64,000 bases of DNA, taken from NCBI GenBank assembly GCA_963995505.1, contig OZ023190.1, positions 4,606,516 to 4,670,515 of the forward strand, written 5' to 3'. The position numbers were made by a program, and so were the translations under genes. Origin of the DNA: Hypericum androsaemum (Eukaryota; Streptophyta; Magnoliopsida; Malpighiales; Hypericaceae). The notes under the pieces were generated by a model, which saw nothing but the letters and a program-made list of their open reading frames with translations, was not told the origin of the DNA and ran no database searches. Below, one piece after another: positions 36,715 through 48,529 of this stretch. Numbering within the stretch: the first letter of the stretch is position 1; each line of letters opens with the position of its first letter.

Positions 36715-38900
36715 CTCTGGTCCAGATTTGAATCTAAATGCTACTAGATTTGTCTATTTTTCTCAAATTAGTGAATTAGCTTATCACACCAGTAAAATTA
36801 GTGATGTTATATTACATATAGATAAAATTAATGGGGTTCCATGACACGTGAGATAACTCAAGTAAGTAGAGTTATCAAATATGATTTGGTTGTCAGTCGG
36901 ATAAAACCTCTAGGACCTGGTCAAAAAGTTTAAAGTCGTAAAATAGTTGTGTGTAGAATAAAAAAATACACGGTAATAAAGTGAACTTTAAAAAAATCGT
37001 GAGAACTTCTTTAAATAACATAATTTTTTTTACCTTATCGATCTTACAGAATTTTAATTTTATATTGATCAATATGGTAAACTTTTATAACATATTGTCT
37101 TAAAAAATTTTAACTTTTTACGCATTTCAAATCAGATTATTACCTTTCATGTGTGGTTAGGAGCAAGTGATCATTGGTGGATTTTAATTTTCTTGTAACC
37201 AATCCAAAAAAGGGGGAAAATGCTAAGAGGTTTGTGCTGTTCGCAATTTGTCATGATAGCTCATTATTTCCCGGTCCTTGATATTTTGAAGAAAAAAAAA
37301 CATCGACGCTTACTTTCCATTCGGAATTCCATTATTCGTATTTACAAATTTCCCATTTAATATTTTGTATATCTCTCATATTAGGTTGATTAATCCAGAT
37401 TCGAGCCAGATGAGACTTTTGAAGGTGGCAAAATTCTCCCAACAAGTATTTAACATTGATGTGATCTCAATAATTCGAACTCAAGATCTCTTTTTTTGTA
37501 AAAGTATAATTTTATTGATAACTATAGTCGAAAAAAGAACTCGCAATTTCGTGGCTGTCGATCTTTGCCAAATCCGGATATAACAAAAAGCTATGGAAAA
37601 AACCATACCAGAAAAGAATATCGTGGTAGCACCACAAGTACAAAGTTCATTTTTGACTCCGTGATTACATATAATAAATCTCTTAGATAGATTAAAACAA
37701 TGTTATTTCCGATTTACCTAAACGTTAGTTGGTATCCCTTTTAATCAATCTGAAACAACAATTTTACCAATCTGTTGGCCTCTTTAACAAATACAAAAGG
37801 TTGAATTCAATTCAACACCCTCATCTCGCCGAGTCCTACTCCAATAACGAGGCTTCTGTTATACTTGGTGCCAACAAATTTTCCTTTTTATGTTGAAAAA
37901 ATAAATAAAAAATGTATCTACACACAAAAAAGTATTGGAGAGTAAACCCTTAAAATTTTGGGGAAACAGTTAAACTTCAAAAAAAATCTGAGTCTATGTT
38001 GAATGAACCTTACCTTAAAAGTTTGTTTGGAATTAATTCCTTAGGAGAAAAAAATCCATTTCCACGGTGAAATGAGATGAAATCAATTTTCATTTTTATG
38101 TTTGGAACAAAGCAGAACTTTGAATTTGATTTTTATCTCTTTCTCCTTTTAGCTCTACAGATCCTACCATTTTCGGTAAGGAACTCCATTTCCTAACTTT
38201 GAATGGAATTGGATTCCATTTAGTATACAAAAATGATTTCAAACAAGTCACTCTAACTTAAACTCAAAAAATGGATTCCAGTTCTATCTTTTAAGGTTTC
38301 CAAACAAACTGTAAATAGTCAAAAGACCAAAATTTACTCCATGCGTTCGAGATTCGATGATTTGTTTATTGATTAATATAATTTATTAATTTTGATTAAT
38401 TTTAGGGTAGAGTATGAGTTCTAAAGATCCAAAATTTACTCATACTCTTTCTACTCTCTCCGAGCTGATATCCTAGTTGGACCATTAGTTAGAGCCACTT
38501 AAGTTCACACATATATCTTTGTATTATTTTTTTCAACCCTAATTATTTTCACATTTAATTGTATTATCTTACTGCTTGCACCTAGTTACCAGTTCATGAA
38601 ATACGAGCTGGTCTCACAATTGTTCGTCATAGTAGATTATTGATTTTTTTTATGAATTAGATACAACTATGATTTACATTTTATTTTAATTTGGTTGTAT
38701 TCTAAATTGGTTATGCAAGAACGGTCCTGCTTTGCACCGGAATTATTAATCTAATTACTATAAAATATTTGTATATACTAGTGAGGAAGCTGTTCTAACT
38801 TAATCAAGAAATTTTAAGTCCGATCTCTTGAAAACACATTAGTGTTTAATATTTGTTGCGAAAATGTTACCACATTTCAAAATATCTACACGATTTAACT
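36715..38900. repeat. Tandem segmental duplication, copy 1
   Basis: Non-coding, 2.2 kb. It aligns in order with 38910-43790: TTTTTCTCAAATTA..GAATTA, GTGATATTACATATAGATAA, GGTTAGGAGCAAGTGATCA, AAGAGGTTTGTGCTGTT, TGTTTGGAA blocks and CTCACAATTGTTCGTCATAG. Divergence is appreciable, so the event is old. Confidence 0.85.
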
Positions 38901-39057
38901 ATGAAAACACATTAGTCCATATTTGAATCCAAATGCTACCAAGTTTGACCATTTTTCTCAAATTAACGAATTAACATGTCACACCAATAAAATTAGTAAT
39001 GTGATATTACATATAGATAAAATTAATGACATTGCATGAAACATGAGATAACTTAAA

Positions 39058-41652
39058 TGATGCAGGGGGAACGTAGATAGGAATCGCGAATTCGTTGATT
39101 CTGAGAATACCCGAAAAATACGATAGAGTATCGATCCGTTGATTCTACGAATACCAGAAAATGACACAAATAATAGGGAACACCCTTGTTTTCATTAATC
39201 AAATTCAACCAACCAAAACAACATAGTAGAGGTCCTATTTATAAAGAATCAAAATAAACCTACTAACTAGAATCCTATTATAAATTAAACTACTATCAAT
39301 AATATAAAACTAGAGATAACTATTAAATATATGACTATTCTTTATCTCCATCATTCTCCCCCGGTTGGAGAAATTTGTCATCGAATTTGGTGTCGTTGGC
39401 CAACTTGAGATCTTCAGACATGTACTCTTTAATACCTTTGAGCCATATGGCGACACCTGATCTCGTCCATCCAAACATAACGAATACTTGGAAATCATGG
39501 GCCCACAAATCTCCAGCTGAAAAATTAAGAACTCTTGTCTACTAATAGATCTCTCGGTATCCTTAAGGTCATTCCATATATTCAACAACAAAGAACCCTC
39601 AACATATTCAAATTTGTCAACTCCAAGAAAATCAATATGTTCGACATCTTCAACGTAATAATCATGGCTCACGGGTTCAATCTCAACATCAACAACTCCT
39701 GTATCAACAGAAATTGCATATTGCCTCATGTTAGCAGCATCAATAACAAATGACTCGTCAAATAACTCCCTCAATGAATATAATGATGCGTGAGATTCAT
39801 CAAAGTAATCTGCAGCAAACTCACCAGCAATAATTTCCTCAACCTCGTCCTCTTCATCAGGGTATGAGTCATAAATTGGTTCACCATCATGGAATGAGTC
39901 AGAACTCTCATCAAAAATCTGTCCATCAAATAAATCATCAGCGAAGTCACCAAACTCTTCCCAAACTAAAGACTCTTCAACTTCTTTAAGTGGTGTAGTT
40001 TGTATCGTCCTCGAGATCTCTGCCATCTGTTGCTTCAAATCATCCCGATTAGCTTGAATCTCATGAAACTTCTGGATTAGTAATTGGCGACTATATTGTT
40101 CCCAAAAGCGACGATGCTTGTTACCAATTACATTCCATAATTCATAAGCATGTTGAGGAAACAACTCATAAATGAGCTTCTCTTTCATCTTAGCCCAGCA
40201 AGAGATTTTCTGCTTACCACAATGTTTTCACCGAAGATTTAAGTCAAACCACCAATCCATAAGATCATCTTGTAATCGTTGTTTGACAAACCTGACTTTA
40301 TCAAACTCTGCAAACTTGTGAACATCAAAGTATATCTCCACATTGATAAGCCATTTTATGAAATCCCTTGTCGAGAATTCTTCATCGAGATCCGGAATAT
40401 CACACAAAGCAGGAATATGCACCAACGAATTAAGCATCTTCAATTAAGCTCAAATAGACCAATCTATAATTTCTAAGAACCTGCTGGGACCAATCTATAA
40501 TTTCACAGAAACAGCTGGGCCCAATATGTAATTTCTCACAATGTTTGGGACCAATCTATAATTAACCTTCTGGTAAAATACGAATCAGTCACCAATCTCA
40601 GTATCAATGCTCAACAGCTCTGAAAAATACCAAAAGGTCCTTAAACTTCTGTCAACTTTCAATCAGGTTTGAAATTTCCCCAATCACCAAAATTGCCAAA
40701 TCACCAACCCTAATTTTGAGAAAGGGAAGAAATTCAAACCGAAAACCACCAACGCCGGCGGCTGGCTGATAGACCGAGGCGTGGGCACGGGAGAGCGACA
40801 CGGCAGGGGCGGCGAGTGTCTCCGACGGTGCTCAAGCTAGCGTCGTTCGAGACAAGACCTTCGGTCAACTAGGCTCCTGTGAGGGCGACGGTGCTACTCA
40901 AGCAGGAGCGGCCGGGCAAGCGAAGACCATCAGTGGCGAGACATCGTAGCCTGGACGGAGGTCGACTGGTGGAACCCCGGTCGCGACAAAAATTTGGGTC
41001 GATGGCTATGCTCTCCTTGAACCCACAGTCGGATTCGTCCTTCAACAAAGGAGAAGCGGTGGCGCTTCTTTGGGAGGTGCTGACGGCTCAAACTCTGGAA
41101 CCGGCTTTGGCGGGGCGTTGAACACGAACTCAGACAGATTCTAGGTCGACGGCGGACATGTGGTCATCGCCACAGATCGCGGCTCCTGGAAGTTGAAGAC
41201 GGCGGTGGCAGGGTTTTCTTGAAAAACCCTTGAACGATGCTGGAACTTTTTTTCGATTTTTTTGGGGATAGAACGAACTCTGATCGATTGGATCAAACAC
41301 GATCGAACACCACAAAGATCGAATACCACGAGGAACGAACGCCACTCTGATACCAACTGATGCAGGGGAACGTGGATAGGAATCGTGAATCTGTTGATTC
41401 TGAGAATACCCAAAAAATACGATAGAGTATCGATCCGTTGATTCTACGAATATCGTAAAATGACACAGATAATAGAGAACACCATTGTTTTCATTAATCA
41501 AATTCAACCAACCAAAATAACATAGTAGATGTCCTATTTATAAAGAATCAAAATAAACCTACTAACTAGAATCCTATTATAAATTAAACTACTAGCAATA
41601 ATATAAAACTAGAGATAACTATTAAATATATGACTATTCTTTATCTCCATCA
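39058..41652 (-). mobile_element. Non-autonomous LTR retrotransposon with gag only, 2595 bp
   Basis: LTRs are 39058-39353 (3' LTR) and 41358-41652 (5' LTR), TGATG..CATCA, about 5% different. The target duplication TTAAA is perfect (39053-39057 and 41653-41657). On the minus strand the 5' LTR is followed by GTTGGTATCAGAGT, a primer site of the initiator-tRNA-Met type, and the 3' LTR is preceded by GGGGGAGAA, a polypurine tract. The interior encodes a gag-like region and an acidic region. No protease, reverse transcriptase, RNase H or integrase is seen. The leader (40480-41357) has short repeats of GGGACCAATCTATAATTT and a GC-rich part with no gene. Confidence 0.93.
39310..40443 (-). pseudogene. 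Gag-like protein with acidic C-terminal region, one internal stop
   Basis: One frame runs from the ATG at 40443 to a stop at 39310, broken only by TGA at 40228-40230 (after WWFDLNLR; CGA to TGA is the likely change). The first 72 codons, DEEFSTRDFIKWLINVEIYF then KQRLQDDLMDWWFDL, and the following KISCWAKMKEKLIYELFP match the core of Ty3/gypsy Gag (Retrotrans_gag). Next comes a short coiled-coil-like stretch, then an acidic region (about 39500-39990) rich in Asp, Glu and Phe. It contains VEHIDFLGVDKFEYV, nearly identical to the 58699-61507 element. The tail runs into the LTR. Gag packages RNA into particles; the role of the acidic part is unknown. No pol follows. Stop readthrough cannot be excluded, but decay is simpler. 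Confidence 0.8.
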
Positions 41653-43790
41653 TTAAATAACTTGGGTTATCAAATGTGATTTCGCTGTCAGTCGGGTAAA
41701 ATCTCTCGAACCTGGTCAAAAAATTTAAAGCCGTACAATAGTTGTGTCAAAGGGCAAAAATATATGGTAGCAAAGTGAACTTAAAAATCGTGAGGACTTC
41801 TTTAAATAACATGATTTTTTTACCATTTTAATTGTATATTGATCAATACGGTAAACTTTTATAACATATTGTCTTACAGAATTTTAACTTTTTACTCAAA
41901 TCAAATTATTACCTTTCATGTGCGGTTAGGAGCAAGTGATCACTGATCATTGGTGGATTTTAATTTTCTTGTAACAAATAAAAAAAACATGGAGGAAATA
42001 CTAAGAGGTTTGTGCTGTTTGCAATTTGCCATGATAGCTCATTATTTCCCGGCCCTTAATATTTGAAAAAAAAAACATCAACGCTTACTTTCCATCCGGA
42101 ATTCCATTATCCGTATTTACAAATTGCCCATATAATATTTTTTATACCTCCCATGATACACACTAGGTCGACTAATACAGTTTCGAACCGGGTGAGAATT
42201 TTGAAAGGTGACAAAGCTCTCATAAAAAATTATTTAACATTGATGTGTTCTCAATAATTCGAACTCGAGATAACTTGATTAAATTTTTTTTGTAAAAGTA
42301 TAATTTTATTTATAACTATGGTCGAAAGGGAACTCACAATCTCCCGATCGCCGGTCTCTTCAAAACTCTAATACAACAAAATCCTGTGGAAAAAAACTGC
42401 GCTACGGAAAGAGTGTCATTGGTAACACCCGAGTACAAAGTTCATTTTCAACCCAGTGATTACATAAAATAAATCTTTTAGTTAAATTAGAACAATGCTC
42501 TTACCAATTTATCTAAACGTAAGTTGATATACATTTTGCGATGAATGAAATTTTACTTATAAAAAAAGTTTGTATCCCTTTTAATCAATTTGAAACAACA
42601 ATTTTACTAATCTGATGACCTCTTTAACAAAAACAAAAGGTTGAATTTAATTCAACACCATGCATCGCGCCGAGTCATACTTCAATAACTAGGCTTCATT
42701 TATACGTGGTCCCAACATTTTTTTCCTTTTTATGTTGAAAAAATAAAATATATATTCATATATATTCACACTAAAAAGTATTGGAGAGTAAACCCTTAAA
42801 AATTTGGGGAAAATAGTTAAACCTCAAAAGAAATTTGAACCTATGTTGAATGAACCTTATCTTAAGAGCTTGTTTGGAACCAATTTCTTGAGAAAAAAAT
42901 GCCATTTCCATGGTGAAATGAAATGGAGGCAGTTTCTCATTTTTATGTTTGCAACAAAGTAGAACTTTGAATTTGATTTTTATCTCTTTCATTAAAAACA
43001 TGTTGAAGTAATATTATAATATAAATTTACTCACAATTCTCATTTTTAGCTCTGCAGATCCTACCATTTGCGGTAAGGAATTACATTCCCTAAGTTTGAA
43101 TGGAATTGGATTCCATTTCTTATACAAAATTAATTCCAAACAAGTCACTCTAACTCAAACCTGGAAAATGGATTCCAGTTCTCATTTTTAAGGCTTCCAA
43201 ACAAGCTGTAAATGGTTAAAAGACCAAAACATCGTGGGTCGAACTCGGACTCGACTCTATGCGGTCGATATTTGATTATTTGTTTATTGATAAATATAAT
43301 TTATTAATTTTGAATAAATTATTTAAGTTCGCACATATATCTTTGTAATATTTTCACTCCATGCGCATCCACCAAAAGAAAAATAATCGCTTAAATTCGT
43401 ACATATATCTTTGTAATATTTTTTTTCAACCCTAAATATTTTCACATTTAATTGTATTATTTTGCTGCTTGCACCCAGTTACCAGTTTATGAAACACGAG
43501 TTGGTCTCACAATTGTTCGTCATAGTAGATTATTGAATTGTCTATGAATTAGATACAACTCTGATTTACATTTTATTTTAATTTGGTTGTGTTCTAAATT
43601 GGTTATGCAAGTAAGGTGCTGCTTTGCACCGGAACTATTAATCTAATTAGTATAAAATATGTATATCAACTAGTGAGAGAGTTGTTATATCTTAATTAAG
43701 AAATTTTAAGTCTCATCTCTTTAAAAATCGTGATGTGAAATATTTGTTGGAAAAAATATTGTCACCTTTCAAAATTATATACAATTTAAA

Positions 43791-44317
43791 TAGATATTAA
43801 TTTGGCTGAGCAGATATTCAGATATCGTAATATAAACTAAAAAATTGTTACTCTAATTTCAGAGTGCTCAGAAAAGGGCGTGGACGGGCCCGGAGTGACG
43901 CTGTGCAATTTGGAAGCATCTTGCATACACTATAACTATTTGTTTCAGCTTTTCTGGTGCATGGATAAGAATCACCGGACAACATTAACTACTAAATATT
44001 TCCACCTCCCTGCATATTCAATTTCTAATACGTCTCTGGCACAAAAAAAAGAATAATCTATTTTTTAAAAGTATAAAAAATAATATTATTTGAAAGATAA
44101 AAAAAGAATGATCTATTATGTGCCCGTTATTATACACTGTTTATCATTCTCATGGCCCCCTATTACTATGCTCGTACCGATCTCATTAATTAAATAATGG
44201 CTGTCCTTCTCTTGCTAGACTGGTCCCTTGCATTCCCAACTATTAATTTTAGCAGCGGCGTTCTTAATTTCTGTCGGTGAATTATGCTAGGGATCTTCTT
44301 TTTTAAAAAGAAAAATT
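43791..44317. other. Intergenic, no gene seen
   Basis: Short AT-rich spacer between the segmental duplication and the truncated MULE end. Confidence 0.5.
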
Positions 44318-45289
44318 ACGCTCAGGTCCCTGTAGTTTGGCGTCCCTCCCTCTCGGGTCCTTGTGTTTCTAAAATCTATATTGACATCTCCCGACTTTAA
44401 TTTTAGATACTCTCGGGTCTCTGAATGACATCAGCACCCATTATTTCATTTTTTTGTCATGGAAATGACAAAAATATCCTTTAACAAAACAAAAAAAATT
44501 TACCTTCTTCAACCTTTTGAACATTATGAACACCAACCAAGAACATCAAACCCAGAAATCAACCAAAAATCGAACAATAATCAATTAGAGGGATTGAAAT
44601 AGAAGCACAAATAAAGGCTTGAAAGCTTCCAAATAGAGGGATTGAACTTGTTCCCCTAAATAAAAAATTCTGATTTGGGGGTTAGGGTTCTAAACAGATG
44701 TCGTTTCGACGCGACGCCGTCTCGACGCCCAGGACTACCTCTTCCCCGACTACCGCTTTGACGCGATGCCGTCCTAGCCCAGGAGGCCGAGCCCCTCGTC
44801 GACGGCCGTCGGCAAGAAAGGAGCTCACTTCCGGCGACGAGGGGAAGGGGGTGGAGCGGAGGTCGGTTTGGCAAGCGATGGAGGCAGAAAGGAGGAGGAC
44901 CGTCGAATCTCCCTCCTCCCCCTTCTTCTTCTCTCTCCTCGCGTCGTCGGCGTCGATTGGAGGAAAGAGAGCCGAGAGGGGAGTTGCCGTCGGGGTCGAT
45001 TTTGAGTTTTTATTAGATCTGAAATTGAAATCTGAGCAATTTCCCGATCTGTCTCTCCCTCCCGATTGGCCGGCGCCGATTGAGCTCCATGATGAAACGA
45101 TTGCAGGCGATCTTGAGGTAGGGCTTGAAGCGCCTCTTCGAGTACTTTCGAGAAGCATCAGTCGGTGCTGGAGTCTTTCCGCCGTCGAGGGTGGACCGGT
45201 TGAAGGCGGAGACAAGGATGGACGAGAGGATGGTGGCTAGAGGAAGGTGGGTGCTGGATGGAGGGTACGGGACGGCCGTGGTAGGGTGT
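44318..45289. mobile_element. Truncated Mutator-like element with GC-rich insert
   Basis: The left end AAATTACGCTCAGGTCCCTG, then CCCTCCCTCTCGGGTCC and GACATCAGCACCCATTATTTC, is of the same family as the ends at 47303 and 57711. No matching right end is found; the GCGA satellite takes over near 45290. The insert has a plus-strand frame of 180 codons (44698-45240) and overlapping minus-strand frames, with no domain I know. It may be a captured gene piece from an unidentified donor. Confidence 0.55.
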
Positions 45290-46480
45290 TCAATTTTTGT
45301 TCGGGGCACCGAGCAAATGAGCGAACGACAACGAGCAAGCGGGCGAGCGGCATCGAGCGAGCGGCACCGAGCGAGCAGCATCGAGCGAGAGAGAAAGCGA
45401 GCGGCACCGAGCGACCGAGTGAGCGAGCGAGCAGTACCGAGCGGACACCGAGCGGAGCAAGAGAGCGGCACTGAGCGACCGAGCGAGCGTCTCTGAGCGA
45501 GCGAACGGCACCGAGCGAGCGGACACCGAGCGGAGCCACCGAGCGGCACCGAGCGACCGAGCGAGCGGCACCGAGCAAGCGAGTGAGCAGTACCGAGCGG
45601 ACACCGAGCATACCGACAAAGCGAGGCAAGCAAAGTGCACGCAAGTTGAGAGTGATGAACGAAACCAAAAATCTGGCTTAATCCAAAGCCGGGGCTTTTT
45701 CGAGTCCCAATGAGCGAGCACCGCGGCCGAGTGAGCGAGCACCTTGGGCGAGCGAACAAGCGAACGTCGCGGCCGAGCGAGCGAGCGAGCACACCCAGTG
45801 AGCGAGCGAGCACCTTGGCCGAGTGAGCGAGCGTCGCGGCCGAGTGAACGAGAGAGCACCTTAGCCGAGGGAGCGAGCAAGCGTGGCGGCCGAGCGAGCG
45901 AGAAAGCACACCCAAGCGAGCGAGCAAGCGGCGCGGTCGAGCGAGAGTCACGACCGAGTGAGCGAGCGTTGCGACCGAGTGAGCGAGCGAGCGTTGCGAC
46001 CGAGTGAGCGAGCGAGCGTTGCGACCGAGTGAGCGAGCGAGCGTGGCGATCGAGCGTGCGAGCGAGCACCCAGGCCAAGCGAGCGAGCGTCGCGGTCGAG
46101 AGAGTGAGCACCTTGGCCGAGCGAACGAGCGTCACAGTCGAGCGAACGAGCGTCGTGGCCGAACGAGCGAGCACCTTAGCCGAGGGAGCGAGCAAGCGTG
46201 GCGGCCGAGCGAGCGAGAGAGCACACTCGAGCGAGCGAGCGAGCGGCGCGGTCGAGCGAGCGAGCGTCGCAACCAAGCGAGCACCTTGGCATAGCGTGTG
46301 AGCGAACGAGGCCGAGCGAACGAGCGAGCGAGCAACCGTCGTGGTCGAGCGAGCAAGCGAGAGAGGCCCTTGGCCGAGCGAGCGTCGCGGCCGAGCACCT
46401 TGGCCGAGCGAGCGAGCAAGCAAGCATTAAGCGGGCGAGCACCGAGCGAACGAGCGCATCGATCGAGCGAGGCAAGCAAA
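45290..46480. repeat. GCGA-type satellite, about 1.2 kb
   Basis: Almost unbroken variants of GAGCGAGC with interspersed GTCGCGGCCGA, GCACCTTGGCC and GGCACC blocks. The 4-base core has no stop codon in most frames, so long frames open on both strands (up to 377 codons on minus). These translate as monotonous SER-ASER or LARSLAR-like protein and are not genes. Confidence 0.93.
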
Positions 46481-46558
46481 GTGCATGTAAGTTGGGAATG
46501 AGCGAACGAAACCAAAAATCCAGCTTACTCCAAAGCCGAGGCCTTTTTTGAGACCCAA
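45624..46558. repeat. Direct repeat of about 90 bp inside and after the satellite
   Basis: GGCAAGCAAAGTGCA(C/T)G..AAGTTG through ACGAAACCAAAAATC to CCAAAGCCG(G/A)GGC occurs at 45624-45713 and again at 46468-46558. The satellite was therefore duplicated as a block of about 840 bp. Confidence 0.85.
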
Positions 46559-46560
46559 CA

Positions 46561-47302
46561 AATTCACGAATGAATGCACTATATTATATATTGTAACCAC
46601 TCACTTATGCACATATAAATCTCATATAATCATATAATGATGTAAAATGATTAAATACCTTAAATATGTAAGTACCTCTCACAACTTCATTCTTGTAGCC
46701 ATTGTAGTTAACTTAATTGTGATATTTAATCGAGGAATTAACTACAAACAACTCACCAAAAATTGGCATCAATTTTTATTATTAATTGTGCATCAAACGG
46801 TTTATTTTAAACGGTTACAAGAATTATCACAGAGATTTTATTGTTTAAATAACACACTCAAATGTTTGAACGACAAATCATCGAGCATAAACTTAATGCT
46901 AATTTCTTTCACAATTCACAAGACAAATAAACCGTCTAAATTTAGTGGAGATAATTACCTCGTTGACATCACAGAGACATTCATTGGACTCGTACCACTG
47001 ATACTATCACCCTCATATATCTCAATAGACAAAGTTCTCAAACACAAAAAATATTAGAATACTCAAGTATTTCTACAAATTAGGTTCTCGCTTAAGCCTC
47101 ATTATTTTTGATAGAGACAAATAATAATAATCACATTCATTTTTCTTAATGTAGCATTTGCAACATTAAATCACAATAATTAAGATCACCATGCAAATTT
47201 TTTTATATAGTGCATTTACCAACATTAAATTTCAAGAAGGGAAGTTATGCAATTTATCATGGCCACTAAATAACCACCACTTAATGCTCACTATTTATTT
47301 AA
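46561..47302. other. Intergenic, no gene supported
   Basis: A plus-strand AT-rich frame of 136 codons (46647-47057) has no recognisable domain and probably opens by chance. Confidence 0.45.
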
Positions 47303-48520
47303 GGGCAAATTACCCTCACGTCCCTGAGGTTTGGTCACCCTCCCCCTAGGGTCCCTGACTTTTGGAAAATGATTGTCCCGTCCCTAAGTTTTGATGATAA
47401 TAGACTCTCGGGTCCCTGGCTGACGTCATCGGCTCTTTTTTTTATTTTTGGTCATGGAAATGACCAAAATACCCTTAACCTTTGACCAATAACACCAACA
47501 ACCAAAAACTAACCCAAAAATAAGATCAAACTAACCAAAATCAAGAACACAGCCAAGAACATCAAGAACAAAAAAAAATGTGGATGCGAGGGAATCAATG
47601 TCTTCGGCGGGATGGTCTTCGTCTTCGGCGGCGGCGGCGGTGGTGTTCAAGGGATGCCTGCACCTTTACTGCGAGGGCTGCATAAGCAAGTGGAGCCAGA
47701 TCAAGCGGCGCTGCCCTCTCTGCAACGCCCAATTCGACTCCTGGTTCTACCCTTCCCCCCGCTGCCTCGGCCTCCGATTGCACAGGCTACCCCGCGAGGG
47801 CAGTTCTGTCATTTTGCTACCTCGAGTTATTAGTGCGAGGTGCAGACCGGGAGACCCCCACGCCCTGCCCTCCCGGAGGAGGTTCGTGGGGCAGACGGCG
47901 GAGGAGAAGCTCCGGTGGCGGGCGAGCGTGTACCGCAGCGGGATCAGGGCAGTTTCGTCATCGGCTCTAAGGGCCGGACCAGACTATATCCCAGATCTCG
48001 TCCCTCACGTCCTCTATGCATAATTCGTAGTTGCCGCCGTCGATCCATTCTTGGTGCACATCTCTGTTCAGAAAGCAAGGGACATGGGAACTATCTTCAG
48101 ACAAGACACTGCCAAGTAAATCCCAACAGTTTTGTCAGTGGGATAATGTCTCTGGTCGTATGAGACCCGTAGAACTTGCTTAGCACTACGAGCAGACGAA
48201 CATCGACGACGACCCGAACACCGATATGAATTCCCTCGCATCTATTTTTTTTTGTTCTTGGTGTTCTTGGTTGTGTTCTTGATTTTAGTTAGTTTGATCT
48301 TATTTTTGGGTTGGTTTTTGGTTGTTGGTGTTATTGGTTAAAGGTTAAGGGTATTTTGGTCATTTTCATAACCAAAAATGAAAAAAAGAGCCGATGACGC
48401 CAGCCAGGGACCCGAGAGTCTATGATCATCAAAACTTAGGGACGGGATAATCATTTTCCAAAAGTCAGAGACCCTAGGAAGAGGGTGACCAAACCTCAGG
48501 GATGTGAGGGTAATTTGCCC
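47303..48520. mobile_element. Pack-MULE carrying a RING-finger gene fragment
   Basis: Long terminal inverted repeats (about 240 bp) start GGGCAAATTACCCTCACGTC and GGGCAAATTACCCTCACATC. The target duplication is TTTATTTAA / TTTATTTTA (47294-47302 and 48521-48529), 8 of 9 matching. The interior GC-rich part carries a plus-strand RING piece. No transposase. Short inverted stretches inside (AAGAACA..AACACCAACAACC and its complement) extend the arms to about 300 bp. Confidence 0.9.
47598..48023 (+). pseudogene. RING-finger (TOPORS-like) fragment captured by the MULE
   Basis: After a short Ser/Ala-rich start, the frame gives FKGCLHLYCEGCISKW, then RRCPLCNAQFDSWFY: the second half of a C3HC4 RING. 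His, two Cys and the final CPLC pair are present, but the first Cys pair is missing. The later FVGQTAEEKLRWRASVYRSG resembles the region after the RING in TOPORS-like plant E3 ligases, where W/RR.(S/I)Y..G.(Q/R)AV is usual. The intervening sequence looks like retained or joined non-coding DNA. Without the first zinc-binding half it cannot be a working E3. The frame lies wholly between the MULE ends, so the parent gene should exist elsewhere in the genome. Confidence 0.75.
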
Positions 48521-48529
48521 TTTATTTTA

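Larger units (their letters stand above)
38910..43790. repeat. Tandem segmental duplication, copy 2, split by an LTR retrotransposon
   Basis: Same order of blocks as copy 1, but interrupted at 39058-41652 by the LTR element. Copy 1 provides the empty site (AGATAACT..GTTATCAAAT). No host gene in either copy. Confidence 0.85.

Noticed and set aside
36715..43790. The 2.2-kb duplicated segments as LTRs of one giant retrotransposon
   Set aside because: They have no TG..CA ends, primer site or polypurine tract, lie side by side, and are too diverged. A tandem duplication is simpler.
45290..46423. Long minus-strand frame of 377 codons, and others of 312, 143 and 127 codons
   Set aside because: They are produced by the GCGA satellite, which lacks stops in most frames on both strands. 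The protein is monotonous Ser/Arg/Leu/Ala text.
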